A stretch of 64,000 nt of DNA from Orlajensenia flava (GTDB lineage: Bacteria > Actinomycetota > Actinomycetes > Actinomycetales > Microbacteriaceae), in NCBI RefSeq assembly GCF_004801905.1, contig NZ_SSSN01000003.1, positions 1,054,001-1,118,000 on the forward strand, written 5' to 3'. A program made the position numbers and the translations under genes. Below are positions 17,540-25,956 of this stretch, piece after piece. A model generated the notes under the pieces. The model was not told where the DNA came from and ran no database searches. It saw nothing but the letters and a program-made list of their open reading frames with translations. Position 1 is the first letter of the stretch. The number at the start of each line of letters is the position of its first letter.

Positions 17540-17812
17540 TCAGGACTTCTGTTCCTTGCCCTTGTACAGTCCCCAGACGCCGTCGCCCCGTCGGCCGTGC
17601 GAGTCGACGAACGCCATGTGCACCCGGAAGCAGGCGGCGCGCAGAGTGAGGAAGTAGCCGACCAGCTCACCGCGGAATTCCGCGCGATAACCGACCTCCG
17701 AGCCCCGACGGACGAGTCGCACCCGGCCGTACTCGCGCTGGAAGGAATCGACCAGCAGCCACAGCCCGGGGATCGGTTCCACGGTCTCGAGCATGGGGTG
17801 CCAGTCGGCCAT
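17540..17812 (-). CDS. Conserved hypothetical protein, 90 aa
   Basis: A small soluble basic protein, MADWHPMLETVEPIPGLWLL and onward, with a beta-rich pattern (RVRLVRRGSEVGYRAEF) and a Lys-rich end KGKEQKS. No signal, TM or catalytic motif. Its stop lies 12 bp after the tRNA-Lys 3' end on the opposite strand. Coding-like codon use and a clean start make it probably real. No function can be given. Confidence 0.6.
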   Translation of the reverse strand: MADWHPMLETVEPIPGLWLLVDSFQREYGRVRLVRRGSEVGYRAEFRGELVGYFLTLRAACFRVHMAFVDSHGRRGDGVWGLYKGKEQKS

Positions 17813-17872
17813 GACTAGAACATACGTTCGAATCTCTGCGACGGCAACTCGCCGCGGACAGTTCCCGGTCGG

Positions 17873-18682
17873 TCAGGTGGTGATGACGGCGATCGGATCC
17901 GTGGTCGGCTGCTTGGAGCCGCCAGCCGGTTCGACGGTGATTCCGACCTTGGCTCCGCTCGGGAGATTGCCGTCGAGCACGCGCCAGCTCGAGCCGTCGC
18001 TGAACAGCCCGGCGGATGTCGCGCCCGACGCGTCGATGTACCAGAGTTCGTAGGTCTTGTCCGAGGCCAGCGTGGACAGGCCCTTCGCCGTCACAGCCGA
18101 TCGACCCTTCTCGGCCGACCAGGTGAGCGTCACCGTGCCGCCGCCGGACACCTCGGTGGTCGTCGTCTGCGCATCCGGGGCGTCCGTGATCGACGCCAGG
18201 ACCCGCTGGGCGCTCCACCCGTTGGGGCCGGCGAACCCGGCGCCGACGAGCACCCCCGCCACCAGCAGTACCGCGGCAGCCGCCACGCCGATGATGCCGC
18301 CGGGGCGCTGGAACCAGCGCCGACGGGCTTCGCTCTCGCGGGGTCCGACGGGCGGCGGTTCGGCGCTCTCGGCAGCAGATGCATCCGTGGCCGGCAGCTC
18401 GGCGACGGGAGCCAGGTGGCGTCCCGTGGGCTGTGCCGGCACCTGCGGCGTCTCATCGAGCATCGCCATCAGGCGGTTCTTCAGCTCAGGCGGAGGCGAG
18501 ACCGGCTCGATCTGCTCGGCGAGTCGGGCCGACGTGCCGGCGAACCCGTCGGCCTCGACACGCAGCTCGGGGAACTCGGCGAGTGCGCGCTCGTACTCGG
18601 CCTGCTCCTGATCGCTCAGGGCATCCAAGGCGTAGCCCGCGGCCAGGCCCTCCGCATTCTCACGGCTTGTCGCATCCGTCAT
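17873..18682 (-). CDS. rskA: Anti-sigma-K factor RskA-like
   Basis: A 269-aa single-pass membrane anti-sigma factor. The N-terminal cytoplasmic anti-sigma helices are at residues 1-70 (AAGYALDALSDQEQAEYE). A Pro/Ala-rich linker, one TM segment at about 129-150 and an extracytoplasmic RskA beta domain (YELWYIDASGATSAGLF) follow. It holds SigK at the membrane until proteolysis releases it. Start ATG 18682 overlaps the sigK stop by 4 bp. No fasciclin-type (MPT70/83) client gene is adjacent in this window. Confidence 0.9.
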   Translation of the reverse strand: MTDATSRENAEGLAAGYALDALSDQEQAEYERALAEFPELRVEADGFAGTSARLAEQIEPVSPPPELKNRLMAMLDETPQVPAQPTGRHLAPVAELPATDASAAESAEPPPVGPRESEARRRWFQRPGGIIGVAAAAVLLVAGVLVGAGFAGPNGWSAQRVLASITDAPDAQTTTTEVSGGGTVTLTWSAEKGRSAVTAKGLSTLASDKTYELWYIDASGATSAGLFSDGSSWRVLDGNLPSGAKVGITVEPAGGSKQPTTDPIAVITT

Positions 18683-19332
18683 GTCGTCACCCCCAGCACG
18701 TCTCTCAATCGAATCATTCCGTCGCGCAATCGCGTCTTGACGGTCCCCAGAGGAACCGAGAGCTTCGCGGCGATCTCGGTATGCGTGAGGCCGCTGTAGT
18801 AGGCAAGGGACACGCATTCGCGTTGCAGGTCGCTCAACTTCGACATGGCCTCGTGCACCTTCTCGTGCTCGATGCGCACCTCCGCCTCCTCGGCGACGGT
18901 GTCCACCGGCACGCCCAGGTCACGGACTCCGATGCGCATGTCGCGGTCGCGTGATGCCTGCGCGGAGCGGATGCGGTCGACGGCACGTCGGTGCGCCAGC
19001 GTGAACATCCACGACAGCGCGCTCCCCTTGGCCTGGTCGAATCGGGTCGACGTCTGCCAGATCTCGAGATACACGTCCTGCATCACCTCCTCCGATTGCG
19101 CCGGATCGACGATGAGGCGACGGATGAGGCCGAACAGACGGGAGGACGTCGCGTCGTAGAGATCGGAGAACGCACCACGATCGCCCGACGCGACGCGCTG
19201 CAGCAGGTCGTCTGCCGTGAGCGCGGCGACGGGCGCCTGGTCGAGGTCCTCTTCCACGGGCACCAGTCTTGCAGACGTGCGTCGCCAAGCCCGCCGGGTT
19301 GCGGGATGTCGCGTAAGGAGTACATGGCTCAT
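18679..19332 (-). CDS. sigK: ECF RNA polymerase sigma factor SigK
   Basis: ECF sigma factor of up to 217 aa. Region 2 (FSDLYDATSSRLFGLIRRLI, then EVMQDVYLEIW and GSALSWMFTLAHRRAVDRIR) and region 4 (LSDLQRECVSLAYYSGLTHT, then EIAAKLSVPLGTVKTRLRDG) are complete. It is paired with the RskA-like anti-sigma downstream through an ATGA overlap. Start uncertain: ATG 19332 is the first option, but the conserved part begins near residue 24, where GTG 19263 could start it. A CCGAAT hexamer, which resembles a SigK -10, is seen upstream without a convincing -35. Confidence 0.9.
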   Translation of the reverse strand: MSHVLLTRHPATRRAWRRTSARLVPVEEDLDQAPVAALTADDLLQRVASGDRGAFSDLYDATSSRLFGLIRRLIVDPAQSEEVMQDVYLEIWQTSTRFDQAKGSALSWMFTLAHRRAVDRIRSAQASRDRDMRIGVRDLGVPVDTVAEEAEVRIEHEKVHEAMSKLSDLQRECVSLAYYSGLTHTEIAAKLSVPLGTVKTRLRDGMIRLRDVLGVTT

Positions 19333-19531
19333 CCCAACGTGAAGTGGTCGTCAGACAGGCCGGGGAGACCATTCGGTGAGGAGCCGATGCGTGAGCCACC
19401 GAGGTGGCCGGTGATTGCGGATGCGTTCACGGTGACCTCGGCTTTCTGATCTCACGAGGTATTCGTCGTCCTCGCGGGAACGGATTGGCGCCAGTGCGAC
19501 TTTCTTGCGAGTCGCTCAGTCGACGGGCGCA

Positions 19532-20572
19532 TCAGCCCACCAGCGCACGGAAGCCTCCCACCAGACGGATGCGCTGCTCGCTGGTCTTGGCGAGCGGCGT
19601 GACGGCCAGCGTCGTCACTCCCGCCTCGGCGAAAGCGGCGACGCGCTCCGCGACCTCGGCCGGCGAGCCGATGAGGTTGATGGCCTTGGCGAGCTCGTCG
19701 GGGACGGCGGCAGCCGCCTCGTCCTTGCGTCCGTCGAGGTACAGGTCCTGGATGAGGGCGGCCTCCTTCTCGAAGCCGTACATCGACACGAGGTCGTTGT
19801 AGAAGTTCTTGTCGCGCGCCCCCATGCCGCCGACGTACAGCGCGATCTGCGGCTTCACGAGCGGCAGCAGCGCATCCGCGTCATCGCCGATGTAGAGGGC
19901 GGGGCTGGCGAAGACCTCGAGGGCGGCGAGGGCGGGGTCGCGCTTGGCGGTTCCCGCGGCGATGGAGTCTCCCCAGACGTCCGCGGCGCGCTCGGGGTGG
20001 AAGAACATCGGCATCCATCCGTCGGCGATCTCGGCGGTCTGGCGGACGCTCTGCGGGCCGAGGGCGGCGATGACGATGGGGATCGAGTCGCGCACGGGGT
20101 GGTTGATGAGCTTCAGCGGCTTGCCGAGGCCGGTTCCCTTCTCGGCGGGAAGGGGGATCTGGTAGCTGCGGCCGTCGTACTCGAGGCGCTCCCGGCGCCA
20201 GACCATCCGGCAGATCTCGACGAGTTCCCTGGTGCGGCGCAGCGGCGCGTCGTACGGCACCCCGTGGAAGCCTTCGATGACCTGCGGACCCGATGCGCCG
20301 ATGCCGAGAGCGAAACGTCCGTCGCTGACGTAGTCGAGTCCGGCAGCGGTCATCGCCGTGAGCGAGGGGGTGCGGGTGTAGATCTGCAGGATGCCGCTGG
20401 CGATCGTGATGGTCGACGTCGATGCGGCGAGGTAGCCGAGCTGGCTGACCGCGTCGAAGGAGTACGCCTCGGGCACGATGATGATGTCGAGGCCGGCCTT
20501 CTCGAGCTCGCCGACCTCGGCAGCGGTCTCGCGGAACCCACCGGCGTAGTTGAGCATCATTCCGATACGCAT
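19532..20572 (-). CDS. LLM-class (F420-dependent) oxidoreductase
   Basis: A 346-aa bacterial-luciferase-like TIM-barrel enzyme, very probably using coenzyme F420. MRIGMMLNYAGGFRETAAEV, VPEAYSFDAVSQLGYLAA, IASGILQIYTRTPSLTAMT and GRFALGIGASGPQVIEGFHG match the actinobacterial F420 LLM type. The substrate is unknown. Start ATG 20572 is where homology starts; the frame runs open for 60 more codons upstream. Monocistronic. Confidence 0.85.
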   Translation of the reverse strand: MRIGMMLNYAGGFRETAAEVGELEKAGLDIIIVPEAYSFDAVSQLGYLAASTSTITIASGILQIYTRTPSLTAMTAAGLDYVSDGRFALGIGASGPQVIEGFHGVPYDAPLRRTRELVEICRMVWRRERLEYDGRSYQIPLPAEKGTGLGKPLKLINHPVRDSIPIVIAALGPQSVRQTAEIADGWMPMFFHPERAADVWGDSIAAGTAKRDPALAALEVFASPALYIGDDADALLPLVKPQIALYVGGMGARDKNFYNDLVSMYGFEKEAALIQDLYLDGRKDEAAAAVPDELAKAINLIGSPAEVAERVAAFAEAGVTTLAVTPLAKTSEQRIRLVGGFRALVG

Positions 20573-20697
20573 CTGTTGTTCGTCCTCACGTCGTCGTGGC
20601 GCGCCGATCTGCGCAGACCAGCGTCCAGTATCCCCCGCGCGCGCTGCCATCGCCGCACCGGAGAACGGATGCGATGTGTCGAGGGTGAGCCTGGTGG

Positions 20698-21639
20698 CTA
20701 CGAGGCCTGAGTCGGGAACCCCGAGAAGCGGATGCCCCACCGCACGGTCCACGATGCGCCGGGCGCGAGGCGATGGAGCCCGGCACCCGAGTTGAAGGAG
20801 TTGGCCGGGCCGGTCATCGGTTCGACGGCCACCGCCCAGACGGCGCCGTCCTGCCCGGGAAAGGCATCCGTGTTGTAGACCTGCACGTAGCCGAAGTGCT
20901 CATCGGCCCACATCGCCACGGAACGGCCGTCGTCGGCGGTGATGGAGTGGCTGGACCGGCCGTCGACGATGTGCACGTCGGCCCAGGCGTCGTCGAGGTC
21001 GACGGCCCCGACCTTGACGCCTTCGCGGAGGTCGAAGCGGGTCCCGTTCACGGCAGTGGTGCCCGTGGGGTTCAGCCGCTCGTCGACGTCGATGTGGGTG
21101 TCGGCTGCGACGCGCACCGTGAGGTCGGCCGCCGAGAGGTCGCCGATGGTGAGGAACGGATGCGTGCCCACCGCGACCGGGGCCTCGCCCTCGCCGAGGT
21201 TGCGCAGCGTATGGGTGACCGTGATGCCGTCGTCGACGAGCTCGTAGGTGACCGACGTGTCGAGGTGGTACGGGTAGCCCAGCTGCGGGAACACCGGCGC
21301 CTCGAGCGTCACCGACGCATCGGAGTGCGCTGCCACCGTGTATGGCGAGTAGCGAAGAAGCCCGTGGATGGCGTTGTTCTTGGGGGGCTCGGTGATGGCG
21401 AGCTGCCGTTCGACGCCACCGTCGTCCCACCGGCCGTCGGGGATGCGGTTGGGCCATGGCACGAGCACGACCCCGGCGCACGACGGCGTCGGCGCATCCT
21501 CGGCGTAGCTCTGCACGATCTCGACGTCGCCGACACTCACCAGACGCAGGGATGCGCCGAGCTCGGTGACGATGGCACGCAGCTCACCGGCGGGCGATTC
21601 GCTGCGCAGTTCGTGCTGTTCTCCGGTGGGTGCGCTCAT
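20698..21639 (-). CDS. Aldose 1-epimerase family protein (GalM-like)
   Basis: A 313-aa beta-sandwich mutarotase. Catalytic His residues are expected in NNAIHGLLRYSP and VGTHPFLTIGD, and the catalytic Glu in AVEPMTGPANSFNSG. It would interconvert alpha- and beta-galactose ahead of GalK. It is coupled to the upstream DeoR regulator by a 4-bp overlap, and both face galTK. Some family members act on glucose-6-phosphate, but the gal context favours galactose. Confidence 0.82.
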   Translation of the reverse strand: MSAPTGEQHELRSESPAGELRAIVTELGASLRLVSVGDVEIVQSYAEDAPTPSCAGVVLVPWPNRIPDGRWDDGGVERQLAITEPPKNNAIHGLLRYSPYTVAAHSDASVTLEAPVFPQLGYPYHLDTSVTYELVDDGITVTHTLRNLGEGEAPVAVGTHPFLTIGDLSAADLTVRVAADTHIDVDERLNPTGTTAVNGTRFDLREGVKVGAVDLDDAWADVHIVDGRSSHSITADDGRSVAMWADEHFGYVQVYNTDAFPGQDGAVWAVAVEPMTGPANSFNSGAGLHRLAPGASWTVRWGIRFSGFPTQAS

Positions 21640-22454
21640 CGTTCCAGACTATCGATCGGGGTGGTGATCACGTCGAGGCCGGCGGATCGGAGGTCGTCGA
21701 GGGCGGCCGGCGTCGCGGCGGCGTCGGTGATGAGCGTGTCGACCTCGGCCAACCCGGCGATGCGGCCGAGGTGCACGCGCCCGAGCTTCGATGAGTCCGC
21801 GACGACGATCGCCCGATGGGCGGATCTGAGCATGCGCGTCTTCACGGCCGCCTCGGGAAGGTTGACGTTCGTGACACCGGCGGCGACGTCGACCCCGTTG
21901 CAACCCAGGAAGGCGATGTCGGCGTGGATGCGCTCGAGCACGACATCCGCCAACGGATCGACGAGCGAGTGCTGCAACGGGCGGAGCGCTCCGCCCGTGA
22001 CGACCACCGTGAAGCGAGGGATCTCGCCCTCGAGCTCGAGGGCGATGGAGATGCCGTTGGTGACGACGGTGACGTCGTCGAGGTCGCTCCGGGCGCAGAG
22101 GGCGCGGGCGACGGCGAGCGTCGTCGTGCCGACGTCGAGAATGATGCTCTGGCCGCTCCGCACGAGCGATGCGGCCACCTCGCCGATTCGCTGCTTGGGC
22201 AGCACGGATGCGACAAGCGACTCCTCGAAGGACGTCTCGCGTTCGGCGCGATCAGCTGCCGCAGGCACCGCTCCGCCATGCACCCGCAGCACGTGACCGG
22301 CGTCGACGAGCGCGTCGAGGTCGGCACGGGCCGTCACGCCGGAGACGCCGAAGCTCTCCGCCAGTTCGCTGACCCGCACGAAACCCCGTTCAGCCACCGC
22401 GACGCGGATGCGCTCGCGGCGCACGACGGCGGGGAGGTTCTCATCCGTGGTCAC
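21636..22454 (-). CDS. DeoR/GlpR-family transcriptional regulator of the gal cluster
   Basis: A 272-aa repressor. The N-terminal DeoR helix-turn-helix (RRERIRVAVAERGFVRVSEL, then AESFGVSGVTARADLDALVD) is followed by the DeoRC sugar-phosphate sensor domain. The sensor motifs ILDVGTTTLAVARAL and FLGCNGVDVAAGVT are typical. I take GTG 22454 (VTTDENLP); TTG 22490 is an alternative giving a Lys-rich extension. It lies between the galM-like gene and divergent galT, so it most likely represses both operons and responds to a galactose phosphate. Confidence 0.82.
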   Translation of the reverse strand: MTTDENLPAVVRRERIRVAVAERGFVRVSELAESFGVSGVTARADLDALVDAGHVLRVHGGAVPAAADRAERETSFEESLVASVLPKQRIGEVAASLVRSGQSIILDVGTTTLAVARALCARSDLDDVTVVTNGISIALELEGEIPRFTVVVTGGALRPLQHSLVDPLADVVLERIHADIAFLGCNGVDVAAGVTNVNLPEAAVKTRMLRSAHRAIVVADSSKLGRVHLGRIAGLAEVDTLITDAAATPAALDDLRSAGLDVITTPIDSLER

Positions 22455-22539
22455 GATCTCGATCTTTGCTTTCTTTGGTTTTCTTATCAAGTCGCAAGTC
22501 TTTGTTTCGACAAGCGAAGTCTTCTACAGTGGCAATGCC
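22455..22539. promoter_or_regulatory. Divergent promoter/operator region deoR-galT
   Basis: An AT-richer 85-bp gap between the regulator and galT. It holds CTTTGCTTTCTTTGG repeats and the small palindrome CTTTGTTTCGACAAG, reminiscent of the pyrimidine-rich direct repeats bound by DeoR/GlpR proteins. A TCTACAGT -10-like element lies upstream of galT. Assigned by position and composition only. Confidence 0.35.
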
Positions 22540-23712
22540 ATGGACAACGACCTCCCTTCCTTCGTCGCCGACGACCGGATCGCGCGACGTCGCGACCTCC
22601 TCGCCGATGGACGCGAACTCATCTACTTCGACGACGCCGACACCACGCTCGGCCCCGACCGCGCCGTCGACCGGCGGACGCTCGACGCCCGCCCGGCGAC
22701 GGCGACCATGCGGCAGGACGCCCTGACCGGCGAGTGGGTCTCCATTGCCGCGGCCCGCCAGAACCGCGTGTTCCTGCCGCCTGCCGAAGCCGATCCACTC
22801 GCTCCGCAGTCACCGACGAACCCCTCCGAGATTCCGAGCGACTACGACGTCGCCGTGTTCGAGAACCGCTCGCCGTCGTTCGGCCCCTTGCTCGAGGCGC
22901 CCGACGCGCCAAGGGGGTTCGACGACCTCGCCGCGATCGGCCTCGGCCGCACCCGCACGAGCGTCGGCCGGTGCGAGGTGGTGTGCTTCAGCCCGGAGCA
23001 CACCGGCTCGTTCGGCACGCTCAGCGTCTCACGCGCCCGCACGGTGATCGAGGCGTGGGCCGAGCGCACCGCCGCCCTGTCCGCCCTACCCGGGATCGCG
23101 CAGGTCTTCCCGTTCGAGAATCGCGGGGAGGCGATCGGCGTCACGCTGCACCATCCGCACGGCCAGATCTACGCCTACCCCTACGTCACACCGCGCACCA
23201 TGAGACTGCTCGCATCCGTCGCCTCCTACGGGCCGACGCTGTTCGCCGACATCCTCGCCAGTGAGCAGGCCGGCGAGCGCGTCGTCCTGCGCGGGGAGCA
23301 CTGGACGGCGTTCGTGCCCTTCGCCGCACGATGGCCGATCGAGGTGCACATGCTCCCCCACCGCCACGTCGCCGACTTCGCCGGGACGACCCTTGCCGAA
23401 CGCGACGAGCTCGCCGTCCTCTACCTGCGACTGCTGCGCGGCATCGATGCGCTCTACGAGACGCCCACCCCGTACATCGCGGCGTGGCACCAGGCGCCCG
23501 TCGACGTGGGTCGGGACGACATCCGCCTTATGCTGCAGGTGACGAGTCCGCGTCGCGCGGCCGACAAGCTCAAGTACCTCGCCGGCAGCGAGGCCGCGAT
23601 GGGGGCGTGGATCGGCGACGTGACTCCCGAGCAGGCTGCCGCGGCCATCCGTTCCGCCATCGAACGGGCGGATGCGGCGACGCCCGTCACCGCAGAAGGA
23701 GCCAGCCGATGA
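22540..23712 (+). CDS. galT: Galactose-1-phosphate uridylyltransferase
   Basis: A 390-aa HIT-superfamily enzyme of the Leloir pathway (UDP-glucose + Gal-1-P to Glc-1-P + UDP-galactose). The nucleophilic His is in the HPH motif of LHHPHGQIYAYPYVTPR. FPFENRGEAIGV and VEVVCFSPEHTGSFGTL-like segments are conserved. ATG 22540 (MDNDLPSFV) is the only start giving a normal N-terminus. galK follows with an ATGA overlap. Expression is probably governed by the divergent DeoR regulator. Confidence 0.95.
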   Translation: MDNDLPSFVADDRIARRRDLLADGRELIYFDDADTTLGPDRAVDRRTLDARPATATMRQDALTGEWVSIAAARQNRVFLPPAEADPLAPQSPTNPSEIPSDYDVAVFENRSPSFGPLLEAPDAPRGFDDLAAIGLGRTRTSVGRCEVVCFSPEHTGSFGTLSVSRARTVIEAWAERTAALSALPGIAQVFPFENRGEAIGVTLHHPHGQIYAYPYVTPRTMRLLASVASYGPTLFADILASEQAGERVVLRGEHWTAFVPFAARWPIEVHMLPHRHVADFAGTTLAERDELAVLYLRLLRGIDALYETPTPYIAAWHQAPVDVGRDDIRLMLQVTSPRRAADKLKYLAGSEAAMGAWIGDVTPEQAAAAIRSAIERADAATPVTAEGASR

Positions 23713-24863
23713 CCGACAGCAGCATCCTCACGCGCTTTCGCGACGCCTACGGGCGCACCGCGACAGGCGTGTGGTCGGCACCAGGGCGGGTCAACCTGAT
23801 CGGAGAGCACACCGACTACAACCTCGGATTCGTCTTCCCGTTCGCCATCAACCGACGCACCGTGCTCGCGCTGGCGCCGCGGGAGGATCGTACGCTGCGG
23901 GTGGCGTCGTCGTTCTCACCCGACCCCGTCTCGATCTCGCTCAACGACCTCTCACCCGATCGCTTGCACGGCTGGTCGGCCTATCCGCTCGGCGTAGCCT
24001 GGGCGCTCGGGCAGGTGTCCCAGCTGCGCGGGGTGCGCACCGGGGTGGACGTCTACATCGACTCGAACGTGCCCATCGGGGCCGGCCTGTCGTCATCGGC
24101 AGCGATCGAGAGCGCCATGGCCGTGGCCCTCAACGACGTCTGGCGGCTCGACCTCGACCGGCGCACCCTCGCCAAGGCGGGCCAGCTCGCCGAGAACCGG
24201 GCGGTCGGAGCCCCGACCGGCATCATGGACCAGTCGGCCTCGCTGCTCGGGCGCACCGACTCCGGCGTCTTCCTCGACTGCCGGAGCCTCGCGGCCGAGG
24301 TCATCCCGCTCGGATTCGAGGATGCCGGACTCGAGGTGCTCGTGATGGACACGCACGTCAGCCACGCGCACGCGACCGGTGGGTACGCCGCCCGGAGGGC
24401 GTCCTGCGAGGCCGGCGCCCGCGCCCTCAAGGCGGATTCGCTGCGGGATGTGCAGCTCAGCGACCTCCCCGAGGCCGAAGAGGTGCTCGACGAGGAGACC
24501 TTCCGCCGCGTCCGCCATGTCGTGACCGAGAACCAGCGCGTTCTCGACACCGTGCGCACGTTGCGCGAGAAGGGGCCGCACGCCATCGGGCCGCTGCTCG
24601 ACGCCTCCCACGTCTCGATGCGCGACGACTTCGAGATCTCCTCCCCCGAGCTCGACCTCGCGGTGTCGACGGCACAGGCATCCGGGGCCGTCGGAGCGCG
24701 GATGACCGGCGGCGGCTTCGGTGGCGCGGCCATCGCGCTCGTGGATCGCGCCGATACGCAGTCCGTGCGCGACGCGGTCGCCGCGTCCTTCGCGGAAGCC
24801 GGATACCGAGCGCCCGACACCTTCACCGTGCGGGCCGCGCAGGGCGCCGGGCGCGAGCAGTAA
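23709..24863 (+). CDS. galK: Galactokinase
   Basis: A 384-aa GHMP kinase phosphorylating galactose at C1. The galactokinase signature GRVNLIGEHTDYN, ATP-binding PIGAGLSSSAAIESAM and the C-terminal MTGGGFGGAAIAL are all present. The catalytic Asp is expected in GIMDQSASLLG. Translationally coupled to galT. galE is not in the window. Confidence 0.96.
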   Translation: MTDSSILTRFRDAYGRTATGVWSAPGRVNLIGEHTDYNLGFVFPFAINRRTVLALAPREDRTLRVASSFSPDPVSISLNDLSPDRLHGWSAYPLGVAWALGQVSQLRGVRTGVDVYIDSNVPIGAGLSSSAAIESAMAVALNDVWRLDLDRRTLAKAGQLAENRAVGAPTGIMDQSASLLGRTDSGVFLDCRSLAAEVIPLGFEDAGLEVLVMDTHVSHAHATGGYAARRASCEAGARALKADSLRDVQLSDLPEAEEVLDEETFRRVRHVVTENQRVLDTVRTLREKGPHAIGPLLDASHVSMRDDFEISSPELDLAVSTAQASGAVGARMTGGGFGGAAIALVDRADTQSVRDAVAASFAEAGYRAPDTFTVRAAQGAGREQ

Positions 24864-24879
24864 TCCGCCGGCTCCGACC

Positions 24880-25356
24880 TCAGCCGGTGACCGCGCTCGG
24901 CTCGCCCCCGGTGATGCGCACCAGCTCGTCGAACGTGGTCGGGAAGACGGTGTGGGCGTGTCCCGCCGCGGCCCAGACGGTGTCGAAGCCGGCCAAATCG
25001 GTGTCGACGACGGTGCGGATGGCAGACGGATGGCCCACGGGGGCGACGCCGCCGATCACCTGACCGGTCGCCTCCTTGACGGTCTCCTTCGAGGCCCGCT
25101 CGATGACGCCACCCAGTCGCTCGCCGAGCCACGCCGTGTCGACGCGGTGGGCGCCCGACGTCAGGACCAGCAGCGGCTCACCGTCGATCGTGAAGACGAG
25201 CGAGTTGGCGATGGCGCCGACAGTCGTGCCGATCGCCGCGGCCGCAGCCTCAGCGGTCGGCGTCGCCACCTCGAACCACACGATCTCGGGCGCGAGACTG
25301 TGGGTGGCGAGCGCAGCGCGCACGCGATCGACGGCCGGATGCGACGTGTTGACCAT
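24880..25356 (-). CDS. YbaK/EbsC-type aminoacyl-tRNA deacylase
   Basis: A 158-aa stand-alone editing domain. Related proteins hydrolyse mischarged aminoacyl-tRNAs such as Cys-tRNA(Pro). Typical segments are IANSLVFTIDGEPLLVLTSG, with the G-A-HRVDT stretch, and the GGVAPVGHP motif that holds the substrate loop. Which mischarged tRNA it edits cannot be told. It is convergent with galK and divergent from the carbonic-anhydrase-like gene. Confidence 0.85.
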   Translation of the reverse strand: MVNTSHPAVDRVRAALATHSLAPEIVWFEVATPTAEAAAAAIGTTVGAIANSLVFTIDGEPLLVLTSGAHRVDTAWLGERLGGVIERASKETVKEATGQVIGGVAPVGHPSAIRTVVDTDLAGFDTVWAAAGHAHTVFPTTFDELVRITGGEPSAVTG

Positions 25357-25393
25357 GCCGAGATCCTGCGGTGGCGGCAGCTAGGGTGATGGC

Positions 25394-25930
25394 GTGAGTG
25401 TTGACGACGCGGCGATCATCCGAAGCCTGGCCGGCGTCTCCGGCCCCGACATCGCCGCCAGCGCCTTCGTTGCCGCCGGAGCAGTCGTCGTCGGCGACGT
25501 CGAGCTGCGCGAGGGATCGAGCGTCTGGTACAACGCCGTTCTCCGGGCGGAGGCCGCGCCCATCGTGCTCGGCGCCGGGTCCAACCTCCAGGACACCGTG
25601 GTGTGCCACGTCGACGCCGGCTTCCCACTCAGCATCGGCAGCGGCGTCTCGGTCGGGCACGGGGCCGTGCTGCACGGCTGCACCGTCGAGGACGACTGCC
25701 TCATCGGCATGGCGGCGACGGTGCTCAACGGGGCCGTGATCGGCGCCGGCTCGCTCGTCGCGGCCGGAGCCGTCGTGCTGGAGGGCACCGTCGTGCCGCC
25801 GGGATCGCTCGTCGCGGGCGTGCCGGCCAAGGTCCGGCGCGAGCTGTCCGATGAGGAGCGCGACGGCATCCGTCGCAATGCCGATCACTACCTGCGGCAC
25901 GTCGCCGAACACAGCGCTCCCCTCGACTGA
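25394..25930 (+). CDS. Gamma-class carbonic anhydrase-like hexapeptide protein
   Basis: A 178-aa left-handed beta-helix protein. Metal-binding His residues are in DTVVCHVD and VGHGAVLHGC, the arrangement of gamma carbonic anhydrases (YrdA/PaaY type). The N-terminal EGSSVWYNAVLRAE is diagnostic. Many members are carbonic anhydrases; some only bind acyl-CoA or have unknown roles. GTG start 25394, 37 bp from the divergent YbaK gene. Convergent with the nonulosonic cassette. Confidence 0.85.
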   Translation: MSVDDAAIIRSLAGVSGPDIAASAFVAAGAVVVGDVELREGSSVWYNAVLRAEAAPIVLGAGSNLQDTVVCHVDAGFPLSIGSGVSVGHGAVLHGCTVEDDCLIGMAATVLNGAVIGAGSLVAAGAVVLEGTVVPPGSLVAGVPAKVRRELSDEERDGIRRNADHYLRHVAEHSAPLD

Positions 25931-25956
25931 GACGGGCGGATGCCGACGAGCCGCCG

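Noticed and set aside
19323..19449. Small plus-strand frame (41 codons) with TAAGGAG before ATG upstream of sigK
   Set aside because: The ribosome site is attractive, but the peptide (MAHPNVKWSSDRPG and onward) has no recognisable pattern, overlaps the sigK start and cannot be separated from chance.
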